64,000 bases of DNA from Karalla daura. Taxonomy: Eukaryota > Chordata > Actinopteri > Chaetodontiformes > Leiognathidae. A model generated the notes under the pieces. It did no database searches and was not told the DNA's origin. It saw nothing but the letters and a program-made list of their open reading frames with translations. Numbering within the stretch: the stretch's first letter is position 1; the number at the start of each line of letters is the position of its first letter. Shown here in pieces: positions 13,771 to 24,919 of the stretch. Where the stretch lies: contig CM055191.1 of assembly GCA_029224185.1 (NCBI GenBank), forward strand, positions 19,791,760 to 19,855,759, written 5' to 3'. Position numbers and translations under genes: made by a program.

Positions 13771-13911
13771 CCCAGCGCTCTGCTCAAGAGCTGCCCTTGG
13801 TGGAGAAGCAGAGTTTGGACAGTTACCCGGCCACCGGGGGCAAAATGATGCTCCTGACTGGCCTCAACTTCCTCCCCGACTCCAAGGTGGTGTTTGTGGA
13901 GAAGGCCCAGG
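13771..13911 (+). CDS. nfatc1: nfatc1 coding exon 7: RHR-N to IPT/RHR-C junction
   Basis: This 141-bp exon encodes QRSAQELPLVEKQSLDSYPA, then TGGKMMLLTGLNFLPDSKVV and FVEKAQ. It carries the inter-domain linker and the first strands of the IPT (RHR-C) subdomain, which contributes to DNA-backbone contacts and dimer formation. It enters with two bases of a serine codon and leaves with one base (G) of an aspartate codon, followed by gtaagt. The next exon supplies AT, giving Q-D-GHHLWE (human P-D-GHHVWE). Confidence 0.95.
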
Positions 13912-15991
13912 GTAAGTTGCCGGCACCAAATAGTGTTTACCACCTCTCAATTTCCCCTCCTAATGTCTCTCTCAAATGTCTCTCTCTCTTCTCCACTGCC
14001 TCCGTCGCGTTTCCTCAGTCTCTCCTCCCGTCAAAATAGAGCGGGCCTTGCCAGAGAGCCACATGTGGTGTGCATTAAGCCACTATATTTTTAACCAAAG
14101 CGTATTTACATTTGCTGAAGTTTCCATTGCCTGTTCACTGGTGCTCGCCACAAGTTAAGGAATGAATCACAACCAGGGCATGTGCAACGTCTCTTTCTCT
14201 CACTTTCCCTCTCTCTCTGCCTGACTCTGGCTTTAGCCATTTAACCCTCTCCCTTGCTTTCATGACTGGGGCTACCTCTTCCACCCATTCTAGCAGATGC
14301 TTGCCCCAGCAGCCTGACTGAGTCATGATGAAGAGGCCATTACATTTTTTTGTCCAGATTTCTCTGCATTTCCTCCCTGTGTGGGAGGAAGCAATGGTAA
14401 AAACACCACTGATCAAGTTTGCAAGCGAATCATCATTTCCTTGATTACACCCACTAAATCACAGTCAGATGCAGTGATACCTCTAGTCTCCGTTGAAACA
14501 CAATGCTGCAAATAATGATAATGAGCAACAACAAAGGCAGGATGCGGGAGGCAGACAAATAATGCTTCTAAGCTGTGGAAGCATCCAGCAATTGATAAGT
14601 CATAAATGTTTATGGTCGTAGTTAAGGTACTCCCTGTTTCACATAAATTCTTATCACACTTCAGCTTCATCCACAGGATTCATTTCTCAAGGAATATGTG
14701 TGTAGATGTGTGAAAAAGACAGAAGATCCCTAATGAAAGAAATAATCTGACATGCATAAATGTTGAAAAATTAGCCTAACCCTAACACTAACCACTCTAG
14801 CTTCATCAGAAAATGTTTGTGTTAAGTAGAAAATGAATACATGTAAACAAACTGCTTGTTCACTCTTTATCAAATGTGTCAACAGTCCCTTGAGGGACAC
14901 CAGGTCAGGTGGCAACACCTGGTAGAAAAATAGTGAATTCATATTCTCAGTAACTAAGATACTTCAACGATGGGAGGGGAAATGCAGGCTCTAAAATCCT
15001 TTGAAATCTTTCTAAAATTTGTGGACAATCAAACACGCTTATAGAAAATATATTGTAATATTTCTCATTCTATACTTCCTCCCTGTGTCCCTGCCTTGCC
15101 TTATCCTTTAAGCCTTCTTATGCACCTCTGGGGTTAGGGACATGCAGAGATGGGTTGAGTTGGGGGGCGATGAACTTGGTAATATGGGGTCTCCCTCCTC
15201 CTGGCTTTACTTAGTCATGGAGGGGGATACCCTGGAGAGGAAAGCCCATACATGTAGTACACCTTCCCCTCTCCACCCCCTGATATTTGAGATTTTTGAC
15301 CCCCTCTAGGTTGTGGTTCCCTTTTTTCACCCCCACGCTCACTCTTCCTCTCTGTCTAGCCTGGCTTCTCTGTTTCCTCCTTTTCTCTCATTTCACTCCC
15401 TAATTCTCCATTCTCCTCACCTCTCTCCTCGATACCCGCTAAAGACATTAGCTGCCGTGGAGCTCTGCACTAGCGGGATCCCCACACTCGTGCCTGCCAT
15501 TGACATTTCAGTGGTTTGTTTTCCGTCGCTGTGGTGTCGAGAAGACGAGACGTGGGAGATCGAAAGAGGGCATGCCTAGTTGCCCCTCAGTCAAGCCCAT
15601 TACAAACATATATATATACACACTCTTCACATGCATTCTGACAGAGGAACACACACCCACCATTGAGGGATGGCATCAATCTGTGAGCAAGTACGAGCGT
15701 GGAAAAGTACTCATGTCCCAAATACACTGCATTATTTTGTCTTTTGGCGTTTCAATCAGAGAATCCAGCTGTTTCATGAAGCTTCTCAGACTCACAATAT
15801 CTCTGAATGTTGATTTAGAGGGGCCAAACTGGGATGAGGAAAAAGAGAAACCAATAAAATGATAATTATATTACAGATTTATTCTATAACTTTGGTTTTA
15901 TTTTCCTTTGGAAAAGTTCATGACTAAATGCACCCATGAAATACAGAGCATTGCACCGCAATAATTGCTATTCACAGACATGTGCTTTTAC

Positions 15992-16040
15992 ACACATGCA
16001 CACACACACACATACAAACACACACACACATGCACACATA
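15992..16040. repeat. imperfect (CA)n microsatellite
   Basis: Interrupted CA repeats in intron 7, separated by ATG, ATA and AAA interruptions. Confidence 0.85.
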
Positions 16041-16632
16041 TAGTGGGACCCACATGCATGTGTACAGCCCAGTTTTCTGTTCAGCACAACACCAATCACT
16101 GCTTTTGCCACAGTGGTGACAGCCATTACTGTTGCTGCCATCAAAGGTCAGGACGGCTGCTCACTTTCCAAAATTGACTCCAATAAACACCTTCCCGAAA
16201 ATTCCACAAATCTTAAGGAGCAACAGACGGTTCCCAAGTGTCCCAGTCCAACTTGTGTGAATAATTATATACAGTTCAAATCATCCAAGTTGAATCAGAG
16301 GGAGATCACACACAGCACAAAGGCCTATTAGCACAAAATGAGACAGCTATAAATCTAAATACATGTTATTTAACTGTTTCCATTTGCTTTCACACTCTAC
16401 TATGTAACTGCCTCTAGCGTAAACATACCCAGATGCCTGCTTTGGAATGGCCTGCAGATACAATTCTCGATTGAGCTCTTAAATAATATTTGACTTTTAC
16501 ATCTAAGACGTCCTATTAACAGTTTCTGGTTAAGTGATGTGAACAGTGACACCAAAAACATCCACTAGTCTTAAGCACTGGTGCACACTAGTGCTTCATG
16601 TGTCCACCTAATTGTATGCCCACTCTTGTTGC

Positions 16633-16782
16633 CTCTGCTAAAAGAGGTTATGCTGTCACCAGGGTGTTGCTCTTTGTTTATTAGTTAGTCTGGATTATGC
16701 AAAAAGTATTCAAATGATTTCCACAAAATTTGCTTAAGAGGTGGCGCATGGACTTGTGAAGAACCCATAAATATTTGGAAAG
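16633..16782 (+). repeat. degenerate dispersed repeat of a family common in fish
   Basis: The order of words is gaggttatg, tcacc, ttagtc, ggattatgcaaaaa, gatttccacaaaa, ggcgcatgg, gaacccataaat, tttgg. This matches a dispersed vertebrate/teleost repeat consensus that I know from many fish introns (gaggttatgttttcacc ... ggattacgcaaaaa ... gatttccac ... gaacccattaaa). I cannot name its Repbase family from memory, so no class is given. It is non-coding and diverged, so it is an old insertion. Confidence 0.6.
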
Positions 16783-17399
16783 CACCCAGGTTAAGAGACT
16801 AATTATTTTCTATTCCACTAATGTTGGAAGACCACACAATATAAGACCAGTTTATTAGATATTCTCATGAGTTTTTTTTCATAACAAATAAAAGAAAAAG
16901 AAAATGCCTCAAGATGATGACATTTTGTGCCTCTTTCCTCACATTGCACATAGATTTTATGTACTTTTGTGTCTCAGCTGAGGTGTCTTCTCTCCAAGTG
17001 ATGTTCTACTTAAATCATAGCTCCCCTATTCCTGTTTTGCGGCCACCTCGGTCTTCTCTTCTGGTCTCTATAGTGTTTTGGTTGTGTGTCTCCTTCCCCT
17101 GAGAGGTCCCCAGTATCACATGAACACTGCAGGTAACCTCAACTCACCCTGAAAAATAATAACCTCTACCGTACTTTTCAAATGCTCGTCCACCCCCACT
17201 GCTCCACTTTGTCACCCACAGGATACCTGATGCAAACTATGTGCATACCCGCTGCATCTGGGAGTGTGTTTGTTGTTGTGTATGTGTCTGCACACTATTG
17301 CTGTTAGCCTGCGGGCCTGTTTGCGTTGTTCAGTAGGAAGTGTTTTCAGTGAGTCATCCGCGAGGGATTCCCCATAGAAGGGAAACGGAAAAGACAAGA

Positions 17400-17465
17400 C
17401 CCTCAGAGGAAAGGTAGAGAAGGGAAAGAGAGGGAGAGAGGCAGGGGAGGAAGAGGAGAGGTAGG
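17400..17465. repeat. GA-rich low-complexity tract
   Basis: A purine-rich run on the plus strand, with repeated gaga and aggag words. It accounts for the open frame on the opposite strand at 17212-17472. Confidence 0.75.
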
Positions 17466-18110
17466 GAGGCAAAAGACTTTCTCAGAAATCAAGTTCGTGA
17501 CCCTGTGAATCGAGACATTGGAGCACAGAAGTGATCATATCCTGCTGTGATTCTTGTCTGGTTAATTAATGCCAAGTGTTGTGTCATATTCCAGATGTCC
17601 TGACAACAGATTTTCTGTAGACATTTAAAATGTTGAATCGATTCAACTGCTTTTTCTACTGTAGGGTGTTTTTTAAACATATGACGGACCACACATAGAG
17701 ATGAAAAGAATTTAATCAGACTGTAGCCAGATAATGAAAGACTCAAAACCTTCGGCGTGTCCAAACTGTTGCTTCTGCAGTGTAAACTATCTGTTCAACA
17801 GTGATTAATGTTGACATTGATTTTAATAAACCTTATCTGTTTGTTTTTTTTTTTCTTTTCAATGCAGCTGAGTTTTGCCATCCAGCCTCAGTATGTACAC
17901 TCCTGAGACTTTCCACTTCATGCATTGTTGTGCTTGGTTCAAATGTGCTGTTATTTTATGATGTGTATGTGTTGAGGTCATGTCGGTGTTTCGGTTTGCC
18001 CAAACCACTTTTTTGGCACCGGAGCACTAGGACATACCTGGCGCACCTATTGCAGTGTGTGTTCTGGCTTGCTCTGCTTTCCATGGATGGAATGAGTGCT
18101 AGAGGCAGGG

Positions 18111-18170
18111 AAAAGAGAGAGAGAGGGAGAGAGACAGATAGACAGACAACCAGAGAGAGAGAAAGGGCTG
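18111..18170. repeat. GA/GACA-rich simple repeat
   Basis: Mixed gaga, gacaga and gata words in intron 7. It keeps several frames open on both strands and explains the Arg/Glu/Asp-rich and Leu/Ser-rich open frames there. Confidence 0.8.
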
Positions 18171-20665
18171 GGGAAAGCCTATACTCTGACTCAGAAGGGA
18201 GGTAAGGGAATTCCCTGGTGAGCTGGATAGTTTTTACATCTGGGGGGTTGGAGCATTGCCTGGAGCTCGGCAGCACCACACAGTTTGGGCTGCAGCTTCT
18301 CCACCTCTGCTTCAGGCTGGTGTAGCATGCAGCCAACACTAAGAGAATTTTGGAGTTCCAGTATAATCTGTAACATTAGGACAGCATAGTCCACAACAAT
18401 AGCTCTGGGCTATTAGTCTTGTCATGTGGAAACTCCTCAATAACAGGCTGAAATATTTGGGTTCTCATACCTCCATAACCTAACGCAGACCTTACAGACT
18501 GCGAAGTGAGTTAATTCAAAGGCTCTTTATACACCATTGAACATATCGCCCTCATGCAAGTCCAAACACCTAGCGTTGTGGTAGACATCTTGTACCTGCA
18601 GCAGTATGTCTAGACTGCCCTTTAGCTTCAGGCTAGAGTATCCTGTAAATCATGGCTCATGGTGTTTTGGTACTGTAGCAGCAGTGAGTCAATCTCCACC
18701 CCTGCTGCAGGCTAGAGATTAGAGAAGTATGAGTTACAGGATCGGGTCTAATTAGGATGGTATACTGCACCAAAATCAATGATTATGTACAATAATTGTT
18801 ACAGGGAGGAGCCCTGTAACAGTGCTGCAGGGCTCCCCATGCTCCTGTTCCATCCTCCTGTAAAATGAAGTCTAAGAGGGAATCTCTGATAATTAATAAG
18901 TAAAGAATGAGAAGTTGATAATAATTGAAGGGGGGAAGTGAAAACACCCTATAATACCCTTAATATGGCTTTCCTGAGCCTGTCAATCCAATGCTTTGAT
19001 CCATTACTACATATAGAATTTTCTGTCATGATGGAAAGCTTCATCAGCTGTACACCGGGGCACGGAACACCTCTGTTTTGGGCACATCTGTTCATCAAAG
19101 GCATCAGTGGGTCAAATCTGTATCATAGCAGAAAGATGTTTAGATTGTCCCATGGCCCTCCACCCTTTCTTCAGACATGCCTAAACAAGTTACAGCAAGA
19201 CAAGTGGTTTGAATCACAGAGAACCATTTGTTTTTGGTGGCATTTGCTGCATTTCTCAGCAAATAGTCAGTGAGACCCTGCACAAAACCCAAACAGCATC
19301 TGCCATCCTCACAGTGTCTGTGATCAGGGTCTGTGTTTGTGATACTCCCCAACACAGCATGCCGAACAACCAATCTGGATGTCTTTACACAAATATACTC
19401 CAAATGTAAAACTCTGGATGATCCTCTAGCCTTCCTTCACAGTCTAGAGATCATTTCTAGACAGAATGCCACACAGCTGGAGTCTTGACAACATGATAAA
19501 ATCTGACTGCTGCCCGTCATCCTCCACAGTCCTGCAAGTTCAGGTCAAGTCAGCTCACGCTTTCTCTGTTAAACACAGAGAATAACTCACTTCCTGACTA
19601 TAAAAGCATCACAAATCTACTGTCAGGTCATAATTTATACGGAAGCCTCTCAATCTGAAGCAGACCCTCCTTTCTCAGATTTCACCAGTCTTCAGATTGG
19701 CAGAGGTCAGGTGCTGCAGAGAGGAAAGCAGCTGCACCTCTGCGATTAGTCATGGGGGAACCCCTTTGGTCTTTAGGCTTTGCTTTTCATTGGACAGAGA
19801 GGTAATTGCTGTGAAAATACAGTATGTGTTAAATTACCGAAGCACTCTCAGTCCAGGTAGCAGCAGCAAAGTTGTTCTGCAAAAGGAAATAAGCTTTATA
19901 TGTGTAAACAGGAAAGGGAGTAGCATAAAATTCATCCCAGCAAAAGAGACGTGGCTGCAAAAGATGTCTGGGTTGTTTCACAACACAACCTCTGCAATTA
20001 AGCATGTGAATCAAATTTTCCATTCTCAAAAATGCTGAAGGGAAGTCTCTTTGCTCAGTGGAAGTTGTTTTGCACTACACAACACTTTTTTTGTTTGAAA
20101 AAGTCACGTCTGGAAAGCCGCAACCGGTAAGGTCGATATGAGGACAGAGATTTCATTACTCTGCTGTCTGTGACCTTGCAAAAAAACAAACCAAATATAA
20201 TAAAGGTATTCCTGCTCCCTCCAATTGTCTGCACTTTGAAGCTCAGCTAGTAGAATTAACACCAAGTGGAGGACACTTTTTGAAACTTCATTATAAAGAA
20301 AAGTGAACGAAAAGGTGAAAAATAAATGAATTTGTTTGTGCGAGCTATACTGTGACATTGACTTTATGTTCTCAACAACATGTCCTGTCAAGAAGAGAAT
20401 GAACCTCACCCTAAACGTGGTCTAATTACCTGTGAGTCATGTAGCGCAGTAGACAGATGGTTAGTTTACTTTGAAGCAGAAAAAATAAGTATGTTTCTGG
20501 TTGTCCCTGTGGTTGCACGTTCCCATTCATTTCTCTCTTGAAATGTGACTGGCTTATAACAAGACTTCTCCAGACACAGCTCCTCTACCACCTATTGTTT
20601 TCTGCTTCCATGTCTTATCATTCAAGTCGAAGTCCAGAACAAAGGTAGAGGATACTGTTGTTGTT

Positions 20666-20708
20666 GGTGTGTGTGTGTGTGTGTGAGTGAAAGAGTGTGT
20701 GTGAGTGT
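20666..20708. repeat. (GT)n microsatellite
   Basis: About nine GT units followed by related gagtgt words in intron 7. Confidence 0.85.
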
Positions 20709-21797
20709 GCATCACGCGTGGGTGGAGGCTGTGCAAAGGAGGAGGTGTTGTCGGGAACAGAAGCATTTTGCAGATGTTGCAGGGAAGAAGGAGTGAATGG
20801 AAAGTTCTGTGGTTATCTGTTGTACGCCGCTCACCGACTTGCAAAGGTATGCCACATGTGGCCTGGTCCCAACTCAGCATTAGTTTTAGTTCTGCTCCAA
20901 TCTGAAGGAGTTATCGCTGAAAAATTTGAGGGGCAACAAAGTGACCAAGTGGTATGAAAGGTGAAAGTAAAGGTGGCTGAGGATGGCTGAGAGAGTGAAA
21001 GAATAAGAAAGAAAAACATGTTTACTGGTGGAGGTTGGGGTTGACGTCGTAGTCTAAGGTTTCCCTCTTGGAGAGTGTCCCAGAGCGGGGGCGGGTGAGA
21101 TTCCCTCTTGGTTCCCCTAGACGTAACATGAGGCATGCTCATCTTTGTTTGTCTCTGCCTCTATCCCTTCCTCTGACCTTCTCCTCGTCTGTTCTATGAT
21201 TGCCCTTTCTTACTCTTTGCCACCTCACAGCATTACCTGCTTCTCATTGACTGGAACATCTCAATCACATACCATATGGATGGCATCAGACCATCAGACC
21301 CCGACCATGCTACAGTGCCTTTACTCCTCAGGTGTACCCCTCATCTGCATTGCAGCGGGGCGCATTTCTCCATATGTACCTCTTATTTCCCTCAGTTCAA
21401 ATCAAACCCTTATCTGATCTGTTCGCCTTCTGTTTTTCTCTTTGCCTCAGTTTTAATATGGCCGTTTTGGAAAGAGATATCTACTGATGTTCACCCTCTG
21501 AATAATAAAGCTGACCACCCGCCCCCACTACCACAGCTCACCAATAATAAGCCAGCCGTGACTGGGATCCTTTATTCTTTCACTCCCTGCATGATGTGAA
21601 AAACATAATGCTCTAGAGGGGAAAAAAATAAGGGTTTTACATCTTCCAGAGCTGCTAGACTTTTGCTATCAGTTATTTGGAAACTGAGTCTGATTATCTT
21701 ATCTGATGGCTTCCTGTCCCAGAAGCAAAGAGCAGCATTTCAGCAGCGACTGTGCTGCTGTATCCATCAAGGCGCATAACTGCGGCCCGCCCCGGCG

Positions 21798-21798
<1 letters not shown>

Positions 21799-21831
<33 letters not shown>
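21799..21831. repeat. (AC)n microsatellite
   Basis: About 16 uninterrupted AC units in intron 7. Confidence 0.93.
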
Positions 21832-21835
<4 letters not shown>

Positions 21836-22674
21836 GTAGCTGTGCCACAGTGCCCATGCTATTGCCTCACATGGTGTGCCACTGACACAAAGGCTGTTCT
21901 GTGTCACTTCTATTTCTGACAACCCTAATGAGTCATCGGTTGAGAAAAGAGGGGGGGCAAATGGGAGTGTGGTAGTTGCTGATTGCCCTAGCAGAGCCCA
22001 AAGAGTCTGCTTGCTAAGGTGTGGCATGAAATCACAGAGAAATTCTGAAGAATGCGAGCTGAGCTTGTGCAGGCTCCTGGCAGCTGCAGAAGCTCACGGG
22101 CCTTTTATTGCATGGCAGCAAAGGGAACCTCCTCGCCACAACAGGCTGAGGAAGACAGAGAGAACAAACAAAAGCTACAGGTTTTTTTTTTTTCTGTTTC
22201 ACTCATTTGCAGAGCGAGATGCAGAACACATGAGGGGGGACTGTTAAGGTTAACTGGAGATTTAAAAGGAGGGACCAAAAGACTTGATGGTGAAAAGACA
22301 CTGAATAAGAGATTTTAAGTAGTATCAATTTCCACATTTAGGAATCAACTTGTACTATTATGCATATGCTTATTTTATGATATTATGAAATGTAAAGAAC
22401 TCATTATAATGCTCATTGCTAATCAACAGAACCTTAATAACAGAATCTCTTAATCTAAAATTAAAGATTTACATTTTTCAAAACCTGCACAAATGCCATG
22501 TGTTTTGGTCAATGGCTACTAATCAGTTATTCTTTATTGAAGTAATACATCAACTCAGTCTTCCTCTTTTCCAACAGGAATGTCCTCCACGGATTGTAAC
22601 ACACATTTGCAGTCAATCATGTTTGTATAATGATGCAGCTGTACTAAAAATCGTTTTTATTCTTTTGTCAATAG

Positions 22675-22730
22675 ATGGACATCATCTGTGGGAGACTGAA
22701 GCCAAAGTTGACAAGAACTCTGTCAAATCT
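22675..22730 (+). CDS. nfatc1: nfatc1 coding exon 8: IPT/RHR-C
   Basis: This 56-bp exon encodes (D)GHHLWETEAKVDKNSVKS. Human NFATc1 has DGHHVWEMEAKTDRDLCKP here. It begins with two bases that complete the aspartate codon from exon 7 and ends in phase 0 at TCT, followed by gtaagt. The acceptor is tcaatag. The small size and phases match the vertebrate gene. Confidence 0.93.
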
Positions 22731-22992
22731 GTAAGTATATCTTACCAACGCCACTGGAAGTGACTAGAAAGGCTCTGGCTGTCTTCAGACCCACCCTCCC
22801 TTGACACTTTCTCCTTCCCTTTTGCTGTCTCCTCCTCATCTGTCCCCTGCAATGATGTAACCTTTGCTAAGGCATTGCGCCTTGCACAACATAGACAATG
22901 ATGATTAGCCCATGCAATCCTGAATGGAATTTTCACAAAATCTCAGTACCCTTGTGGAGTAAACACAGGCTGTCATATTGTTTTTGCATCTC

Positions 22993-23090
22993 AAACACAC
23001 ACACACACACAATCAAACACACGCCCAGACTACATGACAAAAAGGAAAACACACACACACACATGCTCACACACTCGCACACCACAGCCC
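22993..23090. repeat. interrupted (CA)n cluster
   Basis: Several CA runs broken by unrelated bases in intron 8. Confidence 0.85.
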
Positions 23091-24020
23091 TCCCAGCATA
23101 GCCAGACGTTTAGTTCACAGCAAAGTGTTGCAGTGTGGTGAATTGGACTTTAACACCTCGTCTGTGCTGGGATCATGCAGCCAAGGTTGGATTACACCCC
23201 TGCCTTTACCTGCTGCTTCTCATGAGAGCCGTAATGAGAAAATACTGCGGCTCAGTCACACTCTCAGATTGTGTTAATATAAAGCTGAGCGAAGGGCAAT
23301 CGTCAAGAGAGGGAGTGAACCAAAGCGTTGTTATTTGTGTCACAGAGAAGCCAGTTGTGCTCTGGAGTTAATTAAGATTTCACTGAGCTTCGTTAGATCT
23401 GTTTTCAGCATGGAGAGTGAAGTACAGGATCCACAAAAACCTGTTTGCCGGTGCCTGATGACAGTATGTTTTGAATTGCTGACGCCTTTCATCAGCGGGG
23501 CCTCATCCTCCCCCACCCCCACTTCCTCTTTTTTTCTGTGTAAACTAACCACGGCAATTTGCTCTGGTGCGGAGCCTGAAATAAATCACGTGTATCTAAA
23601 TGATGTGACGAGAGGGTGTTGTCCTTGTTATTGCTGTTATTTCACTCAGGTAAATGACTCGGTTGCATCAGGAGGGTAAATATGGACTCTGATGTCTAAT
23701 TGGCCTGCAGGGCTGGCTGAGGTGCTGTGGCTGAAGTCCCACATGCTGGAAAATTAGCGGGCATGTAAGGCACGGCTGGGGGTGGCAAGGTGGATGAAAG
23801 ACAAATACGGCAGTGTGTTTATTTGTGGATCCAACAAACAAGTAGGGAAACACATAGAGAGAGAGAGAGAGAGCAAGAGAGAGAAAGAGCTGGTCTTCTT
23901 GTTATGTCATTTGCCTCTAGACTACCTTAAATTGCTCCAGCCTGCCTGCCTGACTGTGTTTTTATTGCCATCCAGAGCGTGCTAACTTTCATTGGTTAGG
24001 ACACAGAGGGAAAGCCATGT

Positions 24021-24036
24021 GCACACACACATGCAG

Positions 24037-24078
<42 letters not shown>

Positions 24079-24092
24079 ACACATTCAGCCAG
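24021..24092. repeat. (CA)n microsatellite
   Basis: A long, almost pure CA run in intron 8. Confidence 0.92.
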
Positions 24093-24786
24093 ACTTTCCA
24101 CACCCAATCAGCCACCTGCAGGTTTTCTTTGTCATCATCTGGAGGGCAGACTAAGGCTGAGGACGCAGACCCCTCACCTCCAACTTCCCCCGCCCCCCAG
24201 ACCTTGGCTCCCTCCATCTACAGTGACAAGCAGCAAAATACCTGCTTCCTGTCAGGGTTCAGGCCTGCCGAGGCCCCCTCCAGACTGACAGCCATCCCAG
24301 GAATTAGACACAAATGCTCAGACAAATTTTCTCCATGTCCCCCCCTCTGTCAGAAAAGCAGTCGAAAGTTCACATCCGTCCAGACTTGCCGAGGTCTGGC
24401 CTGGGAGTGAAGGGGGTGAGCGAGATTCTCCGCAGGGAGGCAAGGCTGTGCAAACAAATAAACCAGCTACCTCCCCCCTCTACCTCCCGTCCGTTGTACA
24501 GGGACAAAGTTAAACCATTGGGGTTTTCCTTTGAGACAAACACGAGCACTGGACCAACCTCATGGGCTCCACCGTAGCATCTACACAGTCCAGACAAGCT
24601 CATTTAGAGCAGTCCCTGCTCCAGCTTCGTGAACAAGTGTCCTAAACTGTGGCCAGCTGCACAATAAACATAGCTGTTGATTAATATGCTGCAGGAAATC
24701 ATACCACATACATCGATTTCAGTAGTGACTTGAAGTGAGATGAGTATATCCAGCTTTTAACTTATTATATTCTCTTGCTATTTCAG

Positions 24787-24919
24787 AGCACTCTTGTCGT
24801 GGAGATCCCGCCGTACAGGAACCAGAGGATATCCAGCCCAGTGCAGGTGAACTTCTATGTCTGCAATGGCAAGAGGAAGAGGAGTCAGTACCAACGCTTC
24901 ACCTACCTGCCTCCTAATG
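24787..24919 (+). CDS. nfatc1: nfatc1 coding exon 9: end of Rel-homology domain with KRKR NLS
   Basis: This 133-bp exon encodes STLVVEIPPYRNQRISSPVQ, then VNFYVCNGKRKRSQYQRFTY and LPPN. It completes the IPT subdomain. KRKR (codons at 24871-24882) is the C-terminal nuclear localisation signal of NFATs. The exon ends with one base (G), followed by the donor gtaatc; G plus TG of exon 10 gives valine, so the junction reads LPPN-V-PIIKTEP. If the donor is ignored, the frame continues for 16 codons (GNHHKH...) to a stop ending at 24969. This is where mammals end the short NFATc1/A isoform. Confidence 0.96.

Larger units (their letters stand above)
13912..22674 (+). other. nfatc1: nfatc1 intron 7 (8.8 kb)
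   Basis: Non-coding intron with several simple-sequence blocks (CA near 16.0, 20.7 and 21.8 kb; GA-rich near 17.4 and 18.1 kb), one degenerate dispersed repeat (16.63-16.78 kb) and a pair of overlapping hairpins at 18.8 kb. It ends with a rather weak acceptor (tcaatag) before a 56-bp exon. Confidence 0.85.
22731..24786 (+). other. nfatc1: nfatc1 intron 8 (2.1 kb)
   Basis: Non-coding intron with several CA-repeat clusters (22.99-23.09 kb and 24.02-24.09 kb) and a GA tract near 23.86 kb. It ends at tttcag 24781-24786. Confidence 0.87.
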
